A DNA stretch of 64,000 nucleotides from Gracilaria vermiculophylla (Eukaryota; Rhodophyta; Florideophyceae; Gracilariales; Gracilariaceae): positions 492,777 to 556,776 of the forward strand of contig JAHNZQ020003150.1 of the NCBI GenBank assembly GCA_019155205.2, given 5' to 3'. The translations under genes and the position numbers were made by a program. Each line of letters starts with the position of its first letter. Positions within the stretch are counted from its first letter, which is position 1. Positions 12,805 to 23,441 of this stretch are shown one piece after another. Under the pieces are notes generated by a model that worked only from the letters and a program-made list of their open reading frames with translations, made no database searches and was not told the DNA's origin.

Positions 12805-13357
12805 TGTGGTACTGTCAGCCCTCCTGTCGAGATAGTAAAGCACAACGTCCGTTAGGAGTTTTTGTTGACTCCAAAGGCGCGTATTCCTAAAGTTGGTCTC
12901 CGGTATCCGCTGTCGCGAGCCGGGGGAATTCGAAAAGGACATCCGCAAACACCAAGCGGAGGGGGAGGTTCACTGGGCGGACAATGCTCCTACAGGCGCT
13001 GCTATGATGCGACCTGGGGATCGGCGGCTTAGAAACCTGCGTTGATCGACAAGAGACTCCAACCGGAAAAGTAGATGAAGACTCAAGGGTGCTTGTCTTT
13101 ACTTCCACAGAGGTGGAGCTCAACCGGCAGATTAAGTATCAAGCCGGGAGCGCGCCTCGGAAGATCCTACTACTGTAGCAATTACCTTTGTAAATTATTA
13201 AAAACAAATAATAATTCTACCGTACCTCAAGGATACTGTAGCGCACGCGGGCGAGATTATGCGCCACGTCGCCCAGCTAATAAATTACGAATCCTCCTTA
13301 GGAATATTATACCTTAAGGCCAAACCACCGTATTTCCGTAGAAGCCATTGTACTACA
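12805..13357 (-). repeat. 3' LTR of the chromodomain gypsy element
   Basis: In sense orientation (minus) it begins TGTAGTACA and ends CAGTACCACA, with TGT/ACA ends. It pairs with 21685-22236 over its full length; differences are scattered point changes. Confidence 0.88.
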
Positions 13358-13373
13358 TACCCCCTTTCCTAAA
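13358..13373 (-). other. 3' polypurine tract of the chromodomain gypsy
   Basis: Minus strand reads TTTAGGAAAGGGGGTA immediately before the TGTAGTACA start of the 3' LTR, the expected place for the plus-strand primer of reverse transcription. The same 14-mer TTTAGGAAAGGGGG recurs at 15058-15071 and 19158-19171. Confidence 0.8.
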
Positions 13374-13869
13374 TGGCACCACGTCCTCGAGGTGCATCTC
13401 CTGCTTTCTTGATCCCTGGGGTGGCTCCTATCGGTGCTGCGGCACGTGCGGCCTTCGGCGGTTTGCCCTTTCTCTCCTTCAGGCGTTCCTTCTCTTCTCC
13501 ATATTCCCGCGCGGCGTGTTGCCACGGGCTTGCGTTTCACTCCTTGCGGCGTTCGTGGGCTCAGCTCCTCCTTCACCCGGCTGCATCCGCTCCTTCTTGG
13601 TGTCAACCTTCGTGGCTGCCGCGCTAGTCGGCAGCGCGAGTGTCCGCATCCTCCGGCGCACCGCGCGCGGTGCAAGCGCGCCACTTCCGTGGACGGAGCG
13701 TGGGTCAGTCCCGCGAGGATACATACCCCCTTGAGGCATGAGCCACTCTGACTCTTTCGAGGTTACCCTTTTTTGCAACACCCGCTTCTTTCCGTCCGCT
13801 CATCCTATCTCCGTGAAGGCGCCGGACTCATAAGTTTCTCGTCCGCACCTCCGTCGTTCTCCGTTGGAT

Positions 13870-14839
13870 ATGAGCGCGCGCCCTGCGATGGTGCTCCATA
13901 AATCGCCCGATGCCGGTCGCCCGGCTTCGACTCGGATACCACGGTGGCGGCAGGATACGGCTCCCTCCGCGGTGGTGCATATAGCTTCGAATCGATCCCC
14001 GAGTGGTGTCAGGTCTCTCTTTTCAGGTGCAACCACGAGTTCGGTCGCCATCCACCCTGCTTTGTACACCTTCGGAATGTCCTCTCCTACTCCCGTGCCG
14101 ATATCCCCTTCCAATCCTGAGGTGTATCACACCTCGACCGGAGCACCGTTCCGTCCATGAGAACACTTCGATCATCGCGCCACGCGGGTGTTCGTCCCAG
14201 GACATGGGCGCGCCCCCTTAGGCGATAACCTGGCGGCCCGCAGCAATTCCGGGTGCTCACGCAGTAGTAACCGCCGTGTCTCCTATGGATGAGGACGAGA
14301 TTGCTCCCGAACCGGTACCTTCGGCCCCAGTGATGCAACCCCGATTGCGGAACGTCCTTCCGCGGAGTTCTCAGCCTCGCCTACGGAGCGTTCCAGTTCC
14401 CTTACCATCGTCATCTCCGGCGTCACCGACTCCGCCCTTTGCATTGCTGTCCTCCACTGCGGAACCCGCGGAATCCCGTCGGAGAGCTCCTGTCTCAGCC
14501 GATCCGCCGTCTGCAACTCCCTCCGTGGCGGTTATCGCGCCGTCAATGGAGGTGGCCGCATCAGGTGCACCGTCGGGAGGAGTCTCCTCTGGGGCTCTGG
14601 AGGCTGCCTTCCAGGAGTTGGTGTAGGCGTCACTGGTGACAGGCCGTCCTGCTCCGGCTTCTCCTGTGAAGGCTCTGCGCGAGGCGCGTGCTTGGGTCTT
14701 AGAGCTCCATAAGGCCCGAACAGAACGAGCCTTTATGGGGGCCCTCAAAGAAAGCCTGTCGGAGTTCTTTGATAGCCAAGCGCTCACAGCGAAAGCGCGC
14801 CTCGAAGCAGAGTATTCAACGCGGTTCGGTGACCTGTAG
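13870..14839 (+). pseudogene. Antisense reading frames in the 3' region of the chromodomain gypsy
   Basis: Opposite to the element's sense, the plus strand has long open frames in GC-rich DNA. One starts at an ATG at 13870 and ends at 14160. Another, in a different phase, starts at an ATG at 14285 and runs to 14839 with one TAG at 14624-14626. The first part is Pro/Ser/Ala-rich and disordered-looking. The last 70 residues after the TAG look like a charged helical domain (EARAWVLELHKARTERAF; FFDSQALTAKARLEAEY). Antisense ORFs between integrase and 3' LTR are known in several plant gypsy families, so a real antisense gene with lesions is possible. The alternative is that GC-rich DNA is simply stop-poor. 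Function unknown. Confidence 0.35.
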
Positions 14840-15057
14840 GTGATAGGACCCTGACCGATAAAATATCCTTCGGATGGAGCAGAAGCTCCACGAACGGTAG
14901 TTTAAACATGCATAGGCCGTGCCGGTGAGCTCAGCGACACGAAGTGCCGCCGTAGGAGCATGCGAAAAAGCGAGCACAGCATCCTGGATGCGAAAAAGGT
15001 ACTCCAGTGGCGGGATGGACGGCTAAGACGAAAAACATCTCCGTTTGGGGGCCCCCT

Positions 15058-15071
15058 CCCCCTTTCCTAAA
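15058..15071 (-). other. Second copy of the polypurine tract
   Basis: An exact copy of TTTAGGAAAGGGGG on minus, extended by more purines (AGGGGG). It lies just downstream of the chromodomain reading frame and could act as an extra plus-strand initiation site. Confidence 0.6.
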
Positions 15072-15096
15072 CGGAAGCGCCTATGTGGAGAGGCGG

Positions 15097-17290
15097 TTCC
15101 GCACCAGATTGGCGTGGTATCGCATAAGGAAGTTCTACGGGATATGTTCCGGAGGTTCTTCCGTGTCGTCCTTTGAGGTGTACCCATACCAGCGGACGCG
15201 GTACAGTACTCGTGCAGGGGTTTGTCGATGCGAGACAATATGATCCACCGCGTAGAGGATGTCACCTTTAGGGGTCATGATGGCATTGGGAGCCTCCAGG
15301 ATTGGGTCACCGAGGGCGGTGATGCGGTTCCCAGTATCCCTTGGTGCTGCCATGCCTAAGATGGTGGAATGAGGAATCTCCGCGCGGTGTCCCTGAGGTG
15401 GGGTGGCGGGCATTCCAGGAAGGCTGGGCGTTTGGACTTTCGTCACCCTATCACGGGAGACGACATCCCTAAGCCCGTTCATCTCAATGGCGACAGTATC
15501 CCTGTAGGTGGCAAGGACTTTGAAGGGCCCTGAGGTGGTCGGCGCTAACTTGCGCGTGACGTCTAGCGGTTCATCGGAGTTCTCCTCGGGTTTATCGCGG
15601 AACACCTCGTCGCCTTCCTTCAGGTGCGGACCTTCCATAACCTTTCGGTCGAAGTCCTGTTTGTATCTCCTCTGCGAGGCGTTGAGTCTCCCCTTCGCGA
15701 GGGAGGGTGCGTTCTCATATCGTCTCAGGATGGAGCGTTTGGCTTGTGCCGCTGTTGGCGCCTGTGGCCCATCCGCCGGGTGCGCCGTGGCGCGTGCCGC
15801 GATGACAGCACTTGGCGGAATGCGCGAGAGCACCAAATTGAAAGGAGCAGTCCCCGAGAAGCGGTGCACCTGTAGGTTTTATGCATACGTGAGGGGTCCC
15901 ACAAATGCGTCCCAATCCTTCTGGTAGTGCGCGACGTAGTGCTTCAGCCTCAAGGCGATGGTTTTGTTGAATCTTTCCCCCTGACTGTTTGTCTGGGGGT
16001 GATAGGCAGTTGTAAACAACTGTGTCATCCCCAGCATTCCGGAAACGGCGCTGAAGAGTTTCGCCGCGAATTGGGGGCCATTGTCCGTAAGGAGGTACAA
16101 CGGTATCCCGTAGGGATATATCCACTGCTTCAGAAAGACTTCGGCAATCACTGCTGCAGTAGTGCTCTGAAGAGTGGTGGCCCGCGTGATTTTGAAAAAT
16201 CGATCCGTGACCACGAGGATAAATCGATGCCCTCGCTCCGTCTTGGGGATAGGACCCAAGATGTCCGTGGCCACAAACTCCAACGGTCCTGAAGGTGGGA
16301 ACAGCGTAAGCGGCGTCCGGTGTTTTCGTATTCTCCCCCTAGCAGCGGGGCAGGAATAGCAGTCCGCCACCGTTTGGAAGGCGTCGTTGGCCATGTTCGG
16401 CCAATAGAATTCCCTCCGCATGGTGAAATACATCCGAGATCCACCGGGGTGCCCGGCGAGGCGCGGATAGTGCGAAAGGTACAACACTATCGCCCGTAAC
16501 TTCGTCGGCACCACCTTTTGGAGTGCTCCATCCAGAAGGGCACGGCGTACAAGCACGCCGTCACGGTCGACATCGAACGGTGATGTCAAACTCCCCACAG
16601 TGGCGAGGCACTCCTTGCAGTACGCATCCGTACTCTGCTCCTTCAAGAACTCCGCTACGGTAATGGGGAGAACTTCTTTCTCCTCCTCGACAAGAACCAT
16701 CACCTCAAGGATTCCACTGTACCTTTCTCCAGGTTCACAGCATTCCAAACATTCTCCGTCGGATCCTTCTTTCTTGTCGGCGTTCTGGATGACCAGACAC
16801 GGGATGTTGTCCTCCAAAGCTGTTTTATCTTCCCCATCTGTGGAGATTCGCGAGAGCGCATCCGCGGCCTGGTGTTTTATGCCAGGACGATTGAGGATGT
16901 CAAACTCGAAGTCCAGAAGGCGTAACCTCCACCTTTCCAGGCGACCAGAAGCATCCGTCAAGGACATTATCCACTTCAGTGGTGCGTGGTCTGTCCTCAA
17001 GGTGAAGCGCGCGCCTTCCAGGTATGGGCGTAAAAGCAAAATCGCCCACACGATGGCAAGACACTCGCGCTCCGAAGTGGAATAATTCCCTTCCGTAGGG
17101 GAGAGGCTGCGACTCCAATGCCCAATGGGTTGAAGTCCACCTTCAGGTTGTTCCTGTAGGAGGGCACATCCAACCTGATACTTACAGGCGTCAGTGTCCA
17201 GCACCATCCGGCCGTGCCGCTTCGGCAATACCAAGATTGGTGGTTCTATTAGTCTCCTCATCAGATTGTCGAAAGCTTCACACTCTTGTC
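15097..17290 (-). pseudogene. Gypsy RNase H, integrase and chromodomain
   Basis: RNase H comes first (VLDTDACKYQVG, GHWSRSLSP, SERECLAIVWA, RTDHAPLKW). It is followed by the integrase zinc finger (HYPRLAGHPG, CYSCPAARG) and the integrase core, with acidic residues in TDILGPI, TDNGPQF and QGERFNKT, so the D,D,E triad is intact. A TAA at 15879-15881 then interrupts the frame where relatives read TYAYN. The same frame continues through the integrase C-terminal region (GDEVFRDK) to a chromodomain at its end (AVDHIVSHRQ, YRVRWYGYTSKDDTEEP). A TAG at 15135-15137 cuts the chromodomain. A one-base frame change near 17261-17290 separates this block from the reverse transcriptase. The chromodomain in relatives targets integration to marked chromatin. 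Confidence 0.85.
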
Positions 17291-18490
17291 CGTCAAGAGA
17301 GCCAATTGCTTCGGTTTGTCCTTCTCCAGGAGGCGATTTAACGGCGCCGCTATACGGGAGAAATTAAGGACAAACCTCCGGAAGACGTTGCACAACCCAA
17401 GGAAGGAGAGAAGCTCCATCTGGTTTGTGGGAGGGCGAGCTTCCTTAATGGCTTCCTGAGGTTTCCTAGAAACCTGTAGGCAGTCCGGAAGCACAGCGTG
17501 CCCCAGGTACTCCACCGACGACTTGAAAAAGAAACATTTCTCCAGCTTTATGGTGAGGCCAGCATGCTTTAGGAGTTGGAGCACGTGCTTCACATGAATG
17601 AAGTGCTCCTCCACGCTACAGGAGTATATGATGACGTCGTCGATATACACCAAGGCGTACTGCCACTTCACCTTCGACAGGATATTGTCCACCGCTCGTT
17701 GGAACGTAGCGGGTGCATTCTTCAACCCAAATGGCATCCTTAGGAATCTGAAGATCCCACAGTGCGAAGTGAACGTTGTCTTATCCTTATCGGAGTCGTC
17801 CATCTCAATCTGCCAGTAGCCGCTATTGGCATCCAGCGTGGATAACACGGACGCATCGCCTAAGGAGTCGATACATTCATCCATCCGGGGTATCGGGTAC
17901 AAATCGCAAACCGTCACCTCGTTAAGGCGCCTGTAGTCAATACAGAACCGCAGGGAGCCATCTTTCTTTTTGACAAACACCACCGGGGAGGCCTATTCGG
18001 GATTGAAAGGCTCTATGACGCCCTTCTCCAGCATCCCGTGGACCTCATCGTGTTCAAAGTCACGCGCGTGGGGTCCGGCCCTCCTCGGGAGTTGATGTAC
18101 CGGCTTAGCACCCGGTGTGAGCTTGATCCTGTGCTTGGCCAGGCTGACCTGACCCAGGCGACTAGACCACATGTCCTCGAAGGCGGATAGCATCTCCACT
18201 ATCCTGTGGCGATACCCTTCGAAATCCTCGCCAATTTGGAGCTTCTCCTGCCAGGTGGCAGGATTCTCTTCCTCTGGAGCCGAGGAAGTCGCGTCCGTTT
18301 CCACGGTAGCGATATCATCGCGGGCCGCGAGGTCTTCCGGTCGAGGAAGGTGAGGCAGTCCTACAGGGGCGGGTAGTCCCAGCCCGACGACAGTTCCTTT
18401 CTGGAGCCGTAACGGCGAGTCCTTGAGGTTAGCGAGCACAACCCTAAAGGGGATGTTCGGTATTACTTCCATGATACCGTTTGCCATCAT
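17261..18490 (-). pseudogene. Gypsy reverse transcriptase
   Basis: The N-terminal linker and palm lead-in (18490-17996) contain LPRRAGPHARDFEHDEV and EKGVIEPFNPE. A TAG at 17993-17995 follows, where the family has Trp (NPE-W-ASPVV). The same frame continues through FVKKKDGSLRFCIDYRRLN, MPFGLKNAPATFQ and the catalytic LVYIDDVIIY, so the YxDD box is intact. The frame is lost near 17261-17290, just before RNase H. Further stops lie upstream toward the protease (18560-18562, and a TGA near 18535). The enzyme could not be made without readthrough or recoding at several places. Confidence 0.85.
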
Positions 18491-18559
18491 GGAGTGCTGC
18501 TTTGGCGTCAGGTGTGGACTCTCCTGTAGGAATCAAAGGCCAGATGCAGAGGTCTGCAC

Positions 18560-19221
18560 CTAGACTTCGGCCTGACTCCTCGCTGGTATTTCGATGCTCT
18601 TCACTACTCGGAGCTTATTTGACTGCGTCTCCTTCGGAAGGTTACCCACTTGACGCGCGTTCGCGTCCGGTCCTGGAAATGCGGACACGATACCTACAGG
18701 GGCGGCGTTATGAAACGTCACCTTCCGCAGGCGTGGGTAGATTGCACGTACATATCGATCCACAAAGGAGGTACCCAATATGCACTGTGCGGCCAAATTG
18801 GTCACCACGAGGAACCACACTTTCACCTGTAAAGAGCCCAACCGGAGGTACAAGGGGATACCGCCGAGGATGGTCAATGCTCGTCGCGACGCATCGCGTA
18901 CCGTCGGGAGCTTGCAAGTCCTCAAAAAGCCGAAAGCAGACCGCGGGAGCACGTCGTCATGCACCAGATTGGAGCCAGCTCCGGTATCGAGGATAGCGCG
19001 CACCGTGGTGGAGGCAAGCGGGGAACATCCTATAGAGGCGAATTATACCTTGTAATTCTCACGGCGGAGCGTGCAAACAGAATCCTCAAATGTGTCGAAT
19101 AGGTCCAGCGGGATTGCGGGGCCCGCCGATTCTGCATCGATGGAGCAGACGGCCTCTCCCCCTTTCCTAAAAGAGACTTCAGTGGAGCTGAGATTCGATG
19201 TTGGAGAGCCACGCGGAGCCT
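18560..19221 (-). pseudogene. Gypsy aspartic protease
   Basis: The active site reads ILDTGAGSNLV, and the C-terminal flap and helix segment reads CILGTSFVDRYVRAIYP, as in retropepsins. The frame upstream (to about 19221) encodes a linker ending RRENYKV, then a TAA at 19043-19045, then the protease. This frame differs from the gag frame, so gag and pol were joined by a frameshift, either programmed or mutational. A TAG at 18560-18562 separates it from the reverse transcriptase in the same frame. An exact polypurine-tract copy lies inside the linker at 19158-19171. Confidence 0.8.
19158..19171 (-). other. Third copy of the polypurine tract
   Basis: An exact TTTAGGAAAGGGGG on minus, followed by AGAGG, located between the gag end and the protease active site. 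A tract inside the coding part resembles central polypurine tracts known from lentiviruses and Ty1, but here near the gag-protease boundary. Confidence 0.55.
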
Positions 19222-21528
19222 CTACGCGTGGCTCTGAGGGTTTTCCTGGTTGGAGAGGGGCTGGTTTCCAGGCGGGGACGGCTGCTGCGGTTGTGCATTG
19301 TGATGCGCCGTGTTCCCTGGAGGTGCAACCGGCTGGGACACCGGCACTTGCGTTGCGGGTGCCAGTGACAGCGGGACAGGCTGCACTCCTGGTGGAGCAC
19401 GGTAACCGTAGTTTCCTTGAGGGGAGCGGATGTCGCGATACGCGGTTCGATAACTTCCGCTCTCCGTTGGTGTGTCCTTCAGGTCCTGGAAGTTTTTCTC
19501 TCTTTCCTGTAGGATGGCGGCCCTCATTGATGGGGTGAGAGTCGTACAGTATCCAGGCTCTCGTGACAAGCAAATCCTGCAAGGCGGTGGGTAGCCTCGA
19601 GGGTTCACAAATCTGACGCTCCTGTACCATCCTGCTGAAGCATACGAAGTGGGAGACAAGGGTGTCCTCGTCACGGACGGTGCTCCCTGAGAGGAGGCGT
19701 ATGTGAGGGCAAGGGTCTCTTGCTCTCCTACGAACGTGAGTTCGTCGACTTCCTCCGAGGTGCTGGAGTCCAACGTCAGGGCGGATGCCCGACGGGTCCT
19801 TAAGGCCGCCGGTTTGCCCGAAAGTGGGGCGTGACTGCGGCGAGCGGCTCGATGGGTATCCCCATAGGATTCCGCAAAACGTGCTAACTCCGTATAGGTG
19901 GTCTTTGGGTGCGTGGTCAGGTGATTACGCACCCTCGCGCGTATCGAGGGAAGGAGTCCCTCGACAAACATCGACTTCAACCGCCGTTCGGAGTACACAT
20001 TCCCACACCGCAGAGCCTTCGTCCACAGTTTCTGTGAGAACTCTGTCTCGGTCATTCCAGTGTTCTGCCTATAGGAGGTGACTTCAGCATCGGCACCGGC
20101 TATCACCTCGTCCGTGGCGTACCTTTTAAGGAGGAAATTGACTACCTCCGGGTACATGGTCAAGATCTCCGTTCCAGGACCATCCACGATGGTGCTCTCC
20201 TTCGTGAGGCGCGGCTGCACCAGCAAGTGCGCTTGGCCTGTGAGGTTAAACTGAAAGCACCATACGGCGGCACCTTTATGGACACCATTTGTGTTACACG
20301 CCGAACGGAAGCGCGTACGAAAATTCAACACCGAGATGGGGTCTTCGGCTGAGCAGGGGTGCTTCTTCATTTAAGTATCTATACGGCGCTGCATCTTCGT
20401 GAGTCGTTTGGCGACCGACGCGTTGCTAAGTGTGGAGCGATCACTCAACCTGTAGGTGTCATAATCCACCACTTTGGCGAAGAGATCGTTAAGCGGGACA
20501 ATCTTCCTGACCCTTCTGCTCTACTCCTTAGGAGGTGTACTGTCCTCCGAGCTGGAGCTGTTTACGGATTCAGAGTCGGAGCTTTCCTCCAAATCGGTAT
20601 CTTGCTTTCTTCTTTTCTCCCTCCGTTTCACTCTTCTTATTTCCTTGAGGTGGTCTGGGTTGCTGACGATACCCCCGTTATCCCGATCCACCCGAGGAGT
20701 ATCCTGTCCTTCTCTTCTTAGGTAGACTTCGTCGCGATCGGGATCCTGTCCTCCTCCACGGGGCCTCAGGTCCATACGGTGCATAGCAAGATTTTTGAGA
20801 TGGTCACGTTTCCCCACGGCAGTATCCTTTCTTCTTCTGGCGTAGGGGGTGGCAGTATCCTTTCCTCCTCTGACGTAGGGGGTGGCAGTACCCTTTCCTT
20901 CTCTGCCCGCGGTCACCTTCGGTGTTGCTAGAGGGAACCTCTCCTGTACGGATAAATAACTTTGAAACGCCGCTGCGGATAGCAGCTTCGCGGTTTGTGA
21001 GCGAATTTCCGCACGGGTGACATCTGAGATCACCACAAGGAAGGGGTCGGGATCCAGCAAAGCATCCACAGCACGGTGAGCGCTCTCTGTTGCGATGTCC
21101 TCCACAAGGGCGTGGCGGTGCGCTCCGAAGTGGGCTTCAACACCTGCAGGAATTCTTTCAACCAGCTTCTGTGAGAGCGAATCCGTAAGGCGCGGGGTCA
21201 ATGACTTCAAGAAGGTGTTAGCCTCCGGTTGTTCCCGTCCCTGCAGCTCCTGAGGTGGCGGCTGCGATGCCGTGTGCGGTTCTTCAACCTCCACATCGGC
21301 GTTCTCCAGAGGTGCTGCGGGGTATTCCGCTTGCCTCCGATCTTGCATTCTCCTAAGGCGACTCCTGAAATGCTCCACTGAGGAGCCAGGATTCCAAAGG
21401 GGACTTCTAGGGTCCTCCAGTGTGGCGGCCATCTCCTGGGGAGCGCTTCGCGTACTGCGCTCACCAACGGAGCTGGTTGTTTGAGGATCCTGTCGGGGTT
21501 TTTCGATGGGATGTTCTAAGGGGTACAT
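19222..21528 (-). pseudogene. Gypsy gag, two in-frame stops
   Basis: Two ATG-started frames, 21528-20521 (335 aa) and 20370-19222 (382 aa), are in the same phase. They are joined by about 50 open codons between a TAG at 20521-20523 and a TAA at 20371-20373, so the original gag was one frame of about 770 codons. The first part is charged and repetitive, with PYVRGGKDTAT/PYARRRKDTA repeats and an acidic Ser-rich end. The second part has the helical capsid-like region (YPEVVNFLLKRYATDE, EFSQKLWTKALRCG, FVEGLLPSIRARVRNHL), a Cys cluster (CRICLSREPGYC) instead of a classical CCHC knuckle, and a Pro/Gln-rich tail. A decayed plus-strand copy of the same capsid region lies near 34300-34740. Confidence 0.8.
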
Positions 21529-21662
21529 AAAGCAGTAGGTCGGGAATGATTTGCTTCCACTTCCGGATCACCTTTAGGAAAAATTCCACTGTTGGGGGTT
21601 GGTCGTTGCAAACTAGAAACATGGTTATGCTGCGACTTGTGCAAATCCTTTAGGAAATGCGA

Positions 21663-21682
21663 CCTTCTAAGTCGGGAGACCA
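21663..21682 (-). other. Primer binding site of the chromodomain gypsy
   Basis: Two bases inside the 5' LTR, the minus strand reads TGGTCTCCCGACTTAGAAGG. The TGG start is the complement of a tRNA CCA end, so an unidentified tRNA with 3' end GGGAGACCA is the likely primer. Confidence 0.65.
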
Positions 21683-21684
21683 GT

Positions 21685-22236
21685 TGTGGTACTGTCAGCC
21701 CTCTTGTCGAGGTAGTAAAGCACAATGTCCATTAGGAGTTTTTCTTGACTCCAAAGGCGCGTATTCCTAAAGGTGGTCTCCGGTATCTGCTGTCGCGAGC
21801 CGGGAGAATTCTGAAAGGGATCCGCAAACACCAAGCGGAGGGGGACGTTCACTGGGCGGACAATGCTCCTATAGGCGCTGCTATGATGCGACCTGGGGAT
21901 AGGTGGCTTAGAAACCTGCGTAGATACTCAAGAGACTCCAACCGGAAAAGTAGAAGAGGACTCAAGGGTGCATGTCTTTACTTCCTCAGAGGTGGAGCTC
22001 AACCGGTAGGTTAAATATCAAGCCGGGAGCCCGCCTCGGCAGGTCTCGCTACTGTGCTAATTACCTGCATGAACTATCTAAAATAAATAATAATTGTACC
22101 GTACCTCAAGGATACTGCAGCGCACGCGGGCGAGGTTTTGCACCACGTGGCCCAGCTAATAAATTACGAACCCTCCTTATGAATATTATACCTTAAGTCC
22201 AAACCACCTTATTTCCGTAGGAGCCACTGTACTACA
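21685..22236 (-). repeat. 5' LTR of the chromodomain gypsy element
   Basis: Full-length partner of 12805-13357. A diverged solo copy in the same orientation is at 33683-34236. Confidence 0.88.
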
Positions 22237-23441
22237 GTCTTAATTGCCATAAAACTACGAGAAGCAAACGAATCAACAACCAATCGAACAGAATGTCCGT
22301 CAAATCTTGCGTCGGACATCCAGTTATTCTCTTTTGCCACGTTTAAGACAGAGAGGCGAGGCATCATACTGGTGTTTTGGGGAGCCACACCACTGTGCGG
22401 CGATACTAAATTTTTTTGGTTCGTCTTGATTTGACCTTTTCTATCTCCACGACAATGATGGTAAAGATCATTCTAATCCTTTCGACCACAAGTCAACCAT
22501 CTGTCGTTCTTTCTGTGAAGGGTTCATACTCCATTTTTGGCTGGACCCTAACACACATGGGTATTGCCCTTCCAAGCAGGTTTACAATCTTTCTTCTATT
22601 TTTAACTCTTGTTTCCATTCTTACAGTTCTTATTCTCGTACCCCGTGGTCTCTTCTTTTCAATTATTTTAGAATTCTTTACAGACCTTCATTGAGAGCTT
22701 CGACTTTCTAGCGTGGTCGTAATCAATATGAATGCTGGGACGACCTGTGCGATGGATGGGTTGTAATTCCGGAAAACGTTTGGCAAACGTTCTCTTGTAA
22801 GGTATGGGTAAACTGTTGAAGAAGTAGATGTATGCTTCATTTACTGGACTACCACACAACAAAAGCAAGTCTTCAAAAGTGGCTACATGCTCACTGAGGT
22901 CGTTGAATTCTTTCCACTGGATATCCACAAATTGTACACGAACCGCTGCTTTCTCGTTTGTCGGTACAAATTCGTGAACCATCTCGTGCTTCATCTCTTC
23001 TAGTATCTAAAGTTTTTGATTTTCGCATTCCAAGCGAAGCATACACCACGCCGCATAATCTTGCAAATGATGTTCAGCCAAAGCTATCATTTTAGCTTCA
23101 GCAGAGTCGCACAACGTTCCCTACTTCTCCATTGAGTAGAAACAGTTTTCCACTCGGTCTGCGGTAGTTACTTTGAAAATCGAAACCATTGTCCACTTGA
23201 AAGCACTTGCGCCAACACTATCTTGGCCTCCAACTATATTTTGCCCGTTTTTTAGCTGTGTCTGAGGATTCTGAATGAGATTTGCCTGCTCCTGAACTGT
23301 ATTTTGCTCTACAGTTAGGTGCTGCTGAAACTATGAAGCATAAGCTGGTTCCACATTTTGTTCAATGTTTGCAACCCTGCGATTGCGTGAGACTGAGCCC
23401 ATGTCTAAATAACGATTCTGAGATCGCTAGATGCTACCAAA
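22237..23441 (-). mobile_element. Gypsy fragment with primer site, gag and protease start
   Basis: On minus, TGGTAGCATCT just inside 23441 matches the primer site of the gypsy at 25855-31178. An LTR end (TGTAAG on plus from 23442) lies outside it. Gag follows, with an ATG frame at 22994-22668 containing FVPTNEKAAVRVQF and SPVNEAYIYFF, homologous to fragments of that element's gag. The sequence then reaches a protease start (VRLVVDSFASRSFMAIK, where DSGAS is expected) and stops exactly where the LTR of the chromodomain gypsy begins. Reverse transcriptase and integrase are absent. It is the same family as the 25855-31178 element. Confidence 0.7.

Larger units (their letters stand above)
12805..22236 (-). 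mobile_element. Two-LTR chromodomain Ty3/gypsy element, inactivated
   Basis: This 9.4-kb minus-strand element has two LTRs of about 552 bp (21685-22236 as 5' LTR, 12805-13357 as 3' LTR), a primer site next to the 5' LTR, and a polypurine tract next to the 3' LTR. Order on minus is gag, aspartic protease, reverse transcriptase, RNase H, integrase, chromodomain, the order of Ty3/gypsy. By eye the LTRs are about 90 percent identical. At least eight in-frame stops and one frameshift were read across gag and pol. A 1.7-kb GC-rich stretch between chromodomain and 3' LTR carries open frames on the opposite strand. The flanks (GTTAC on the left, GTCTT on the right) do not form a target-site duplication and belong to two different older elements. 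Confidence 0.88.

Noticed and set aside
13307..13781. Arg-rich minus-strand frames next to the 3' LTR as a possible extra gypsy gene
   Set aside because: Composition is typical of translated GC-rich noncoding sequence, and several overlapping frames look equally open.
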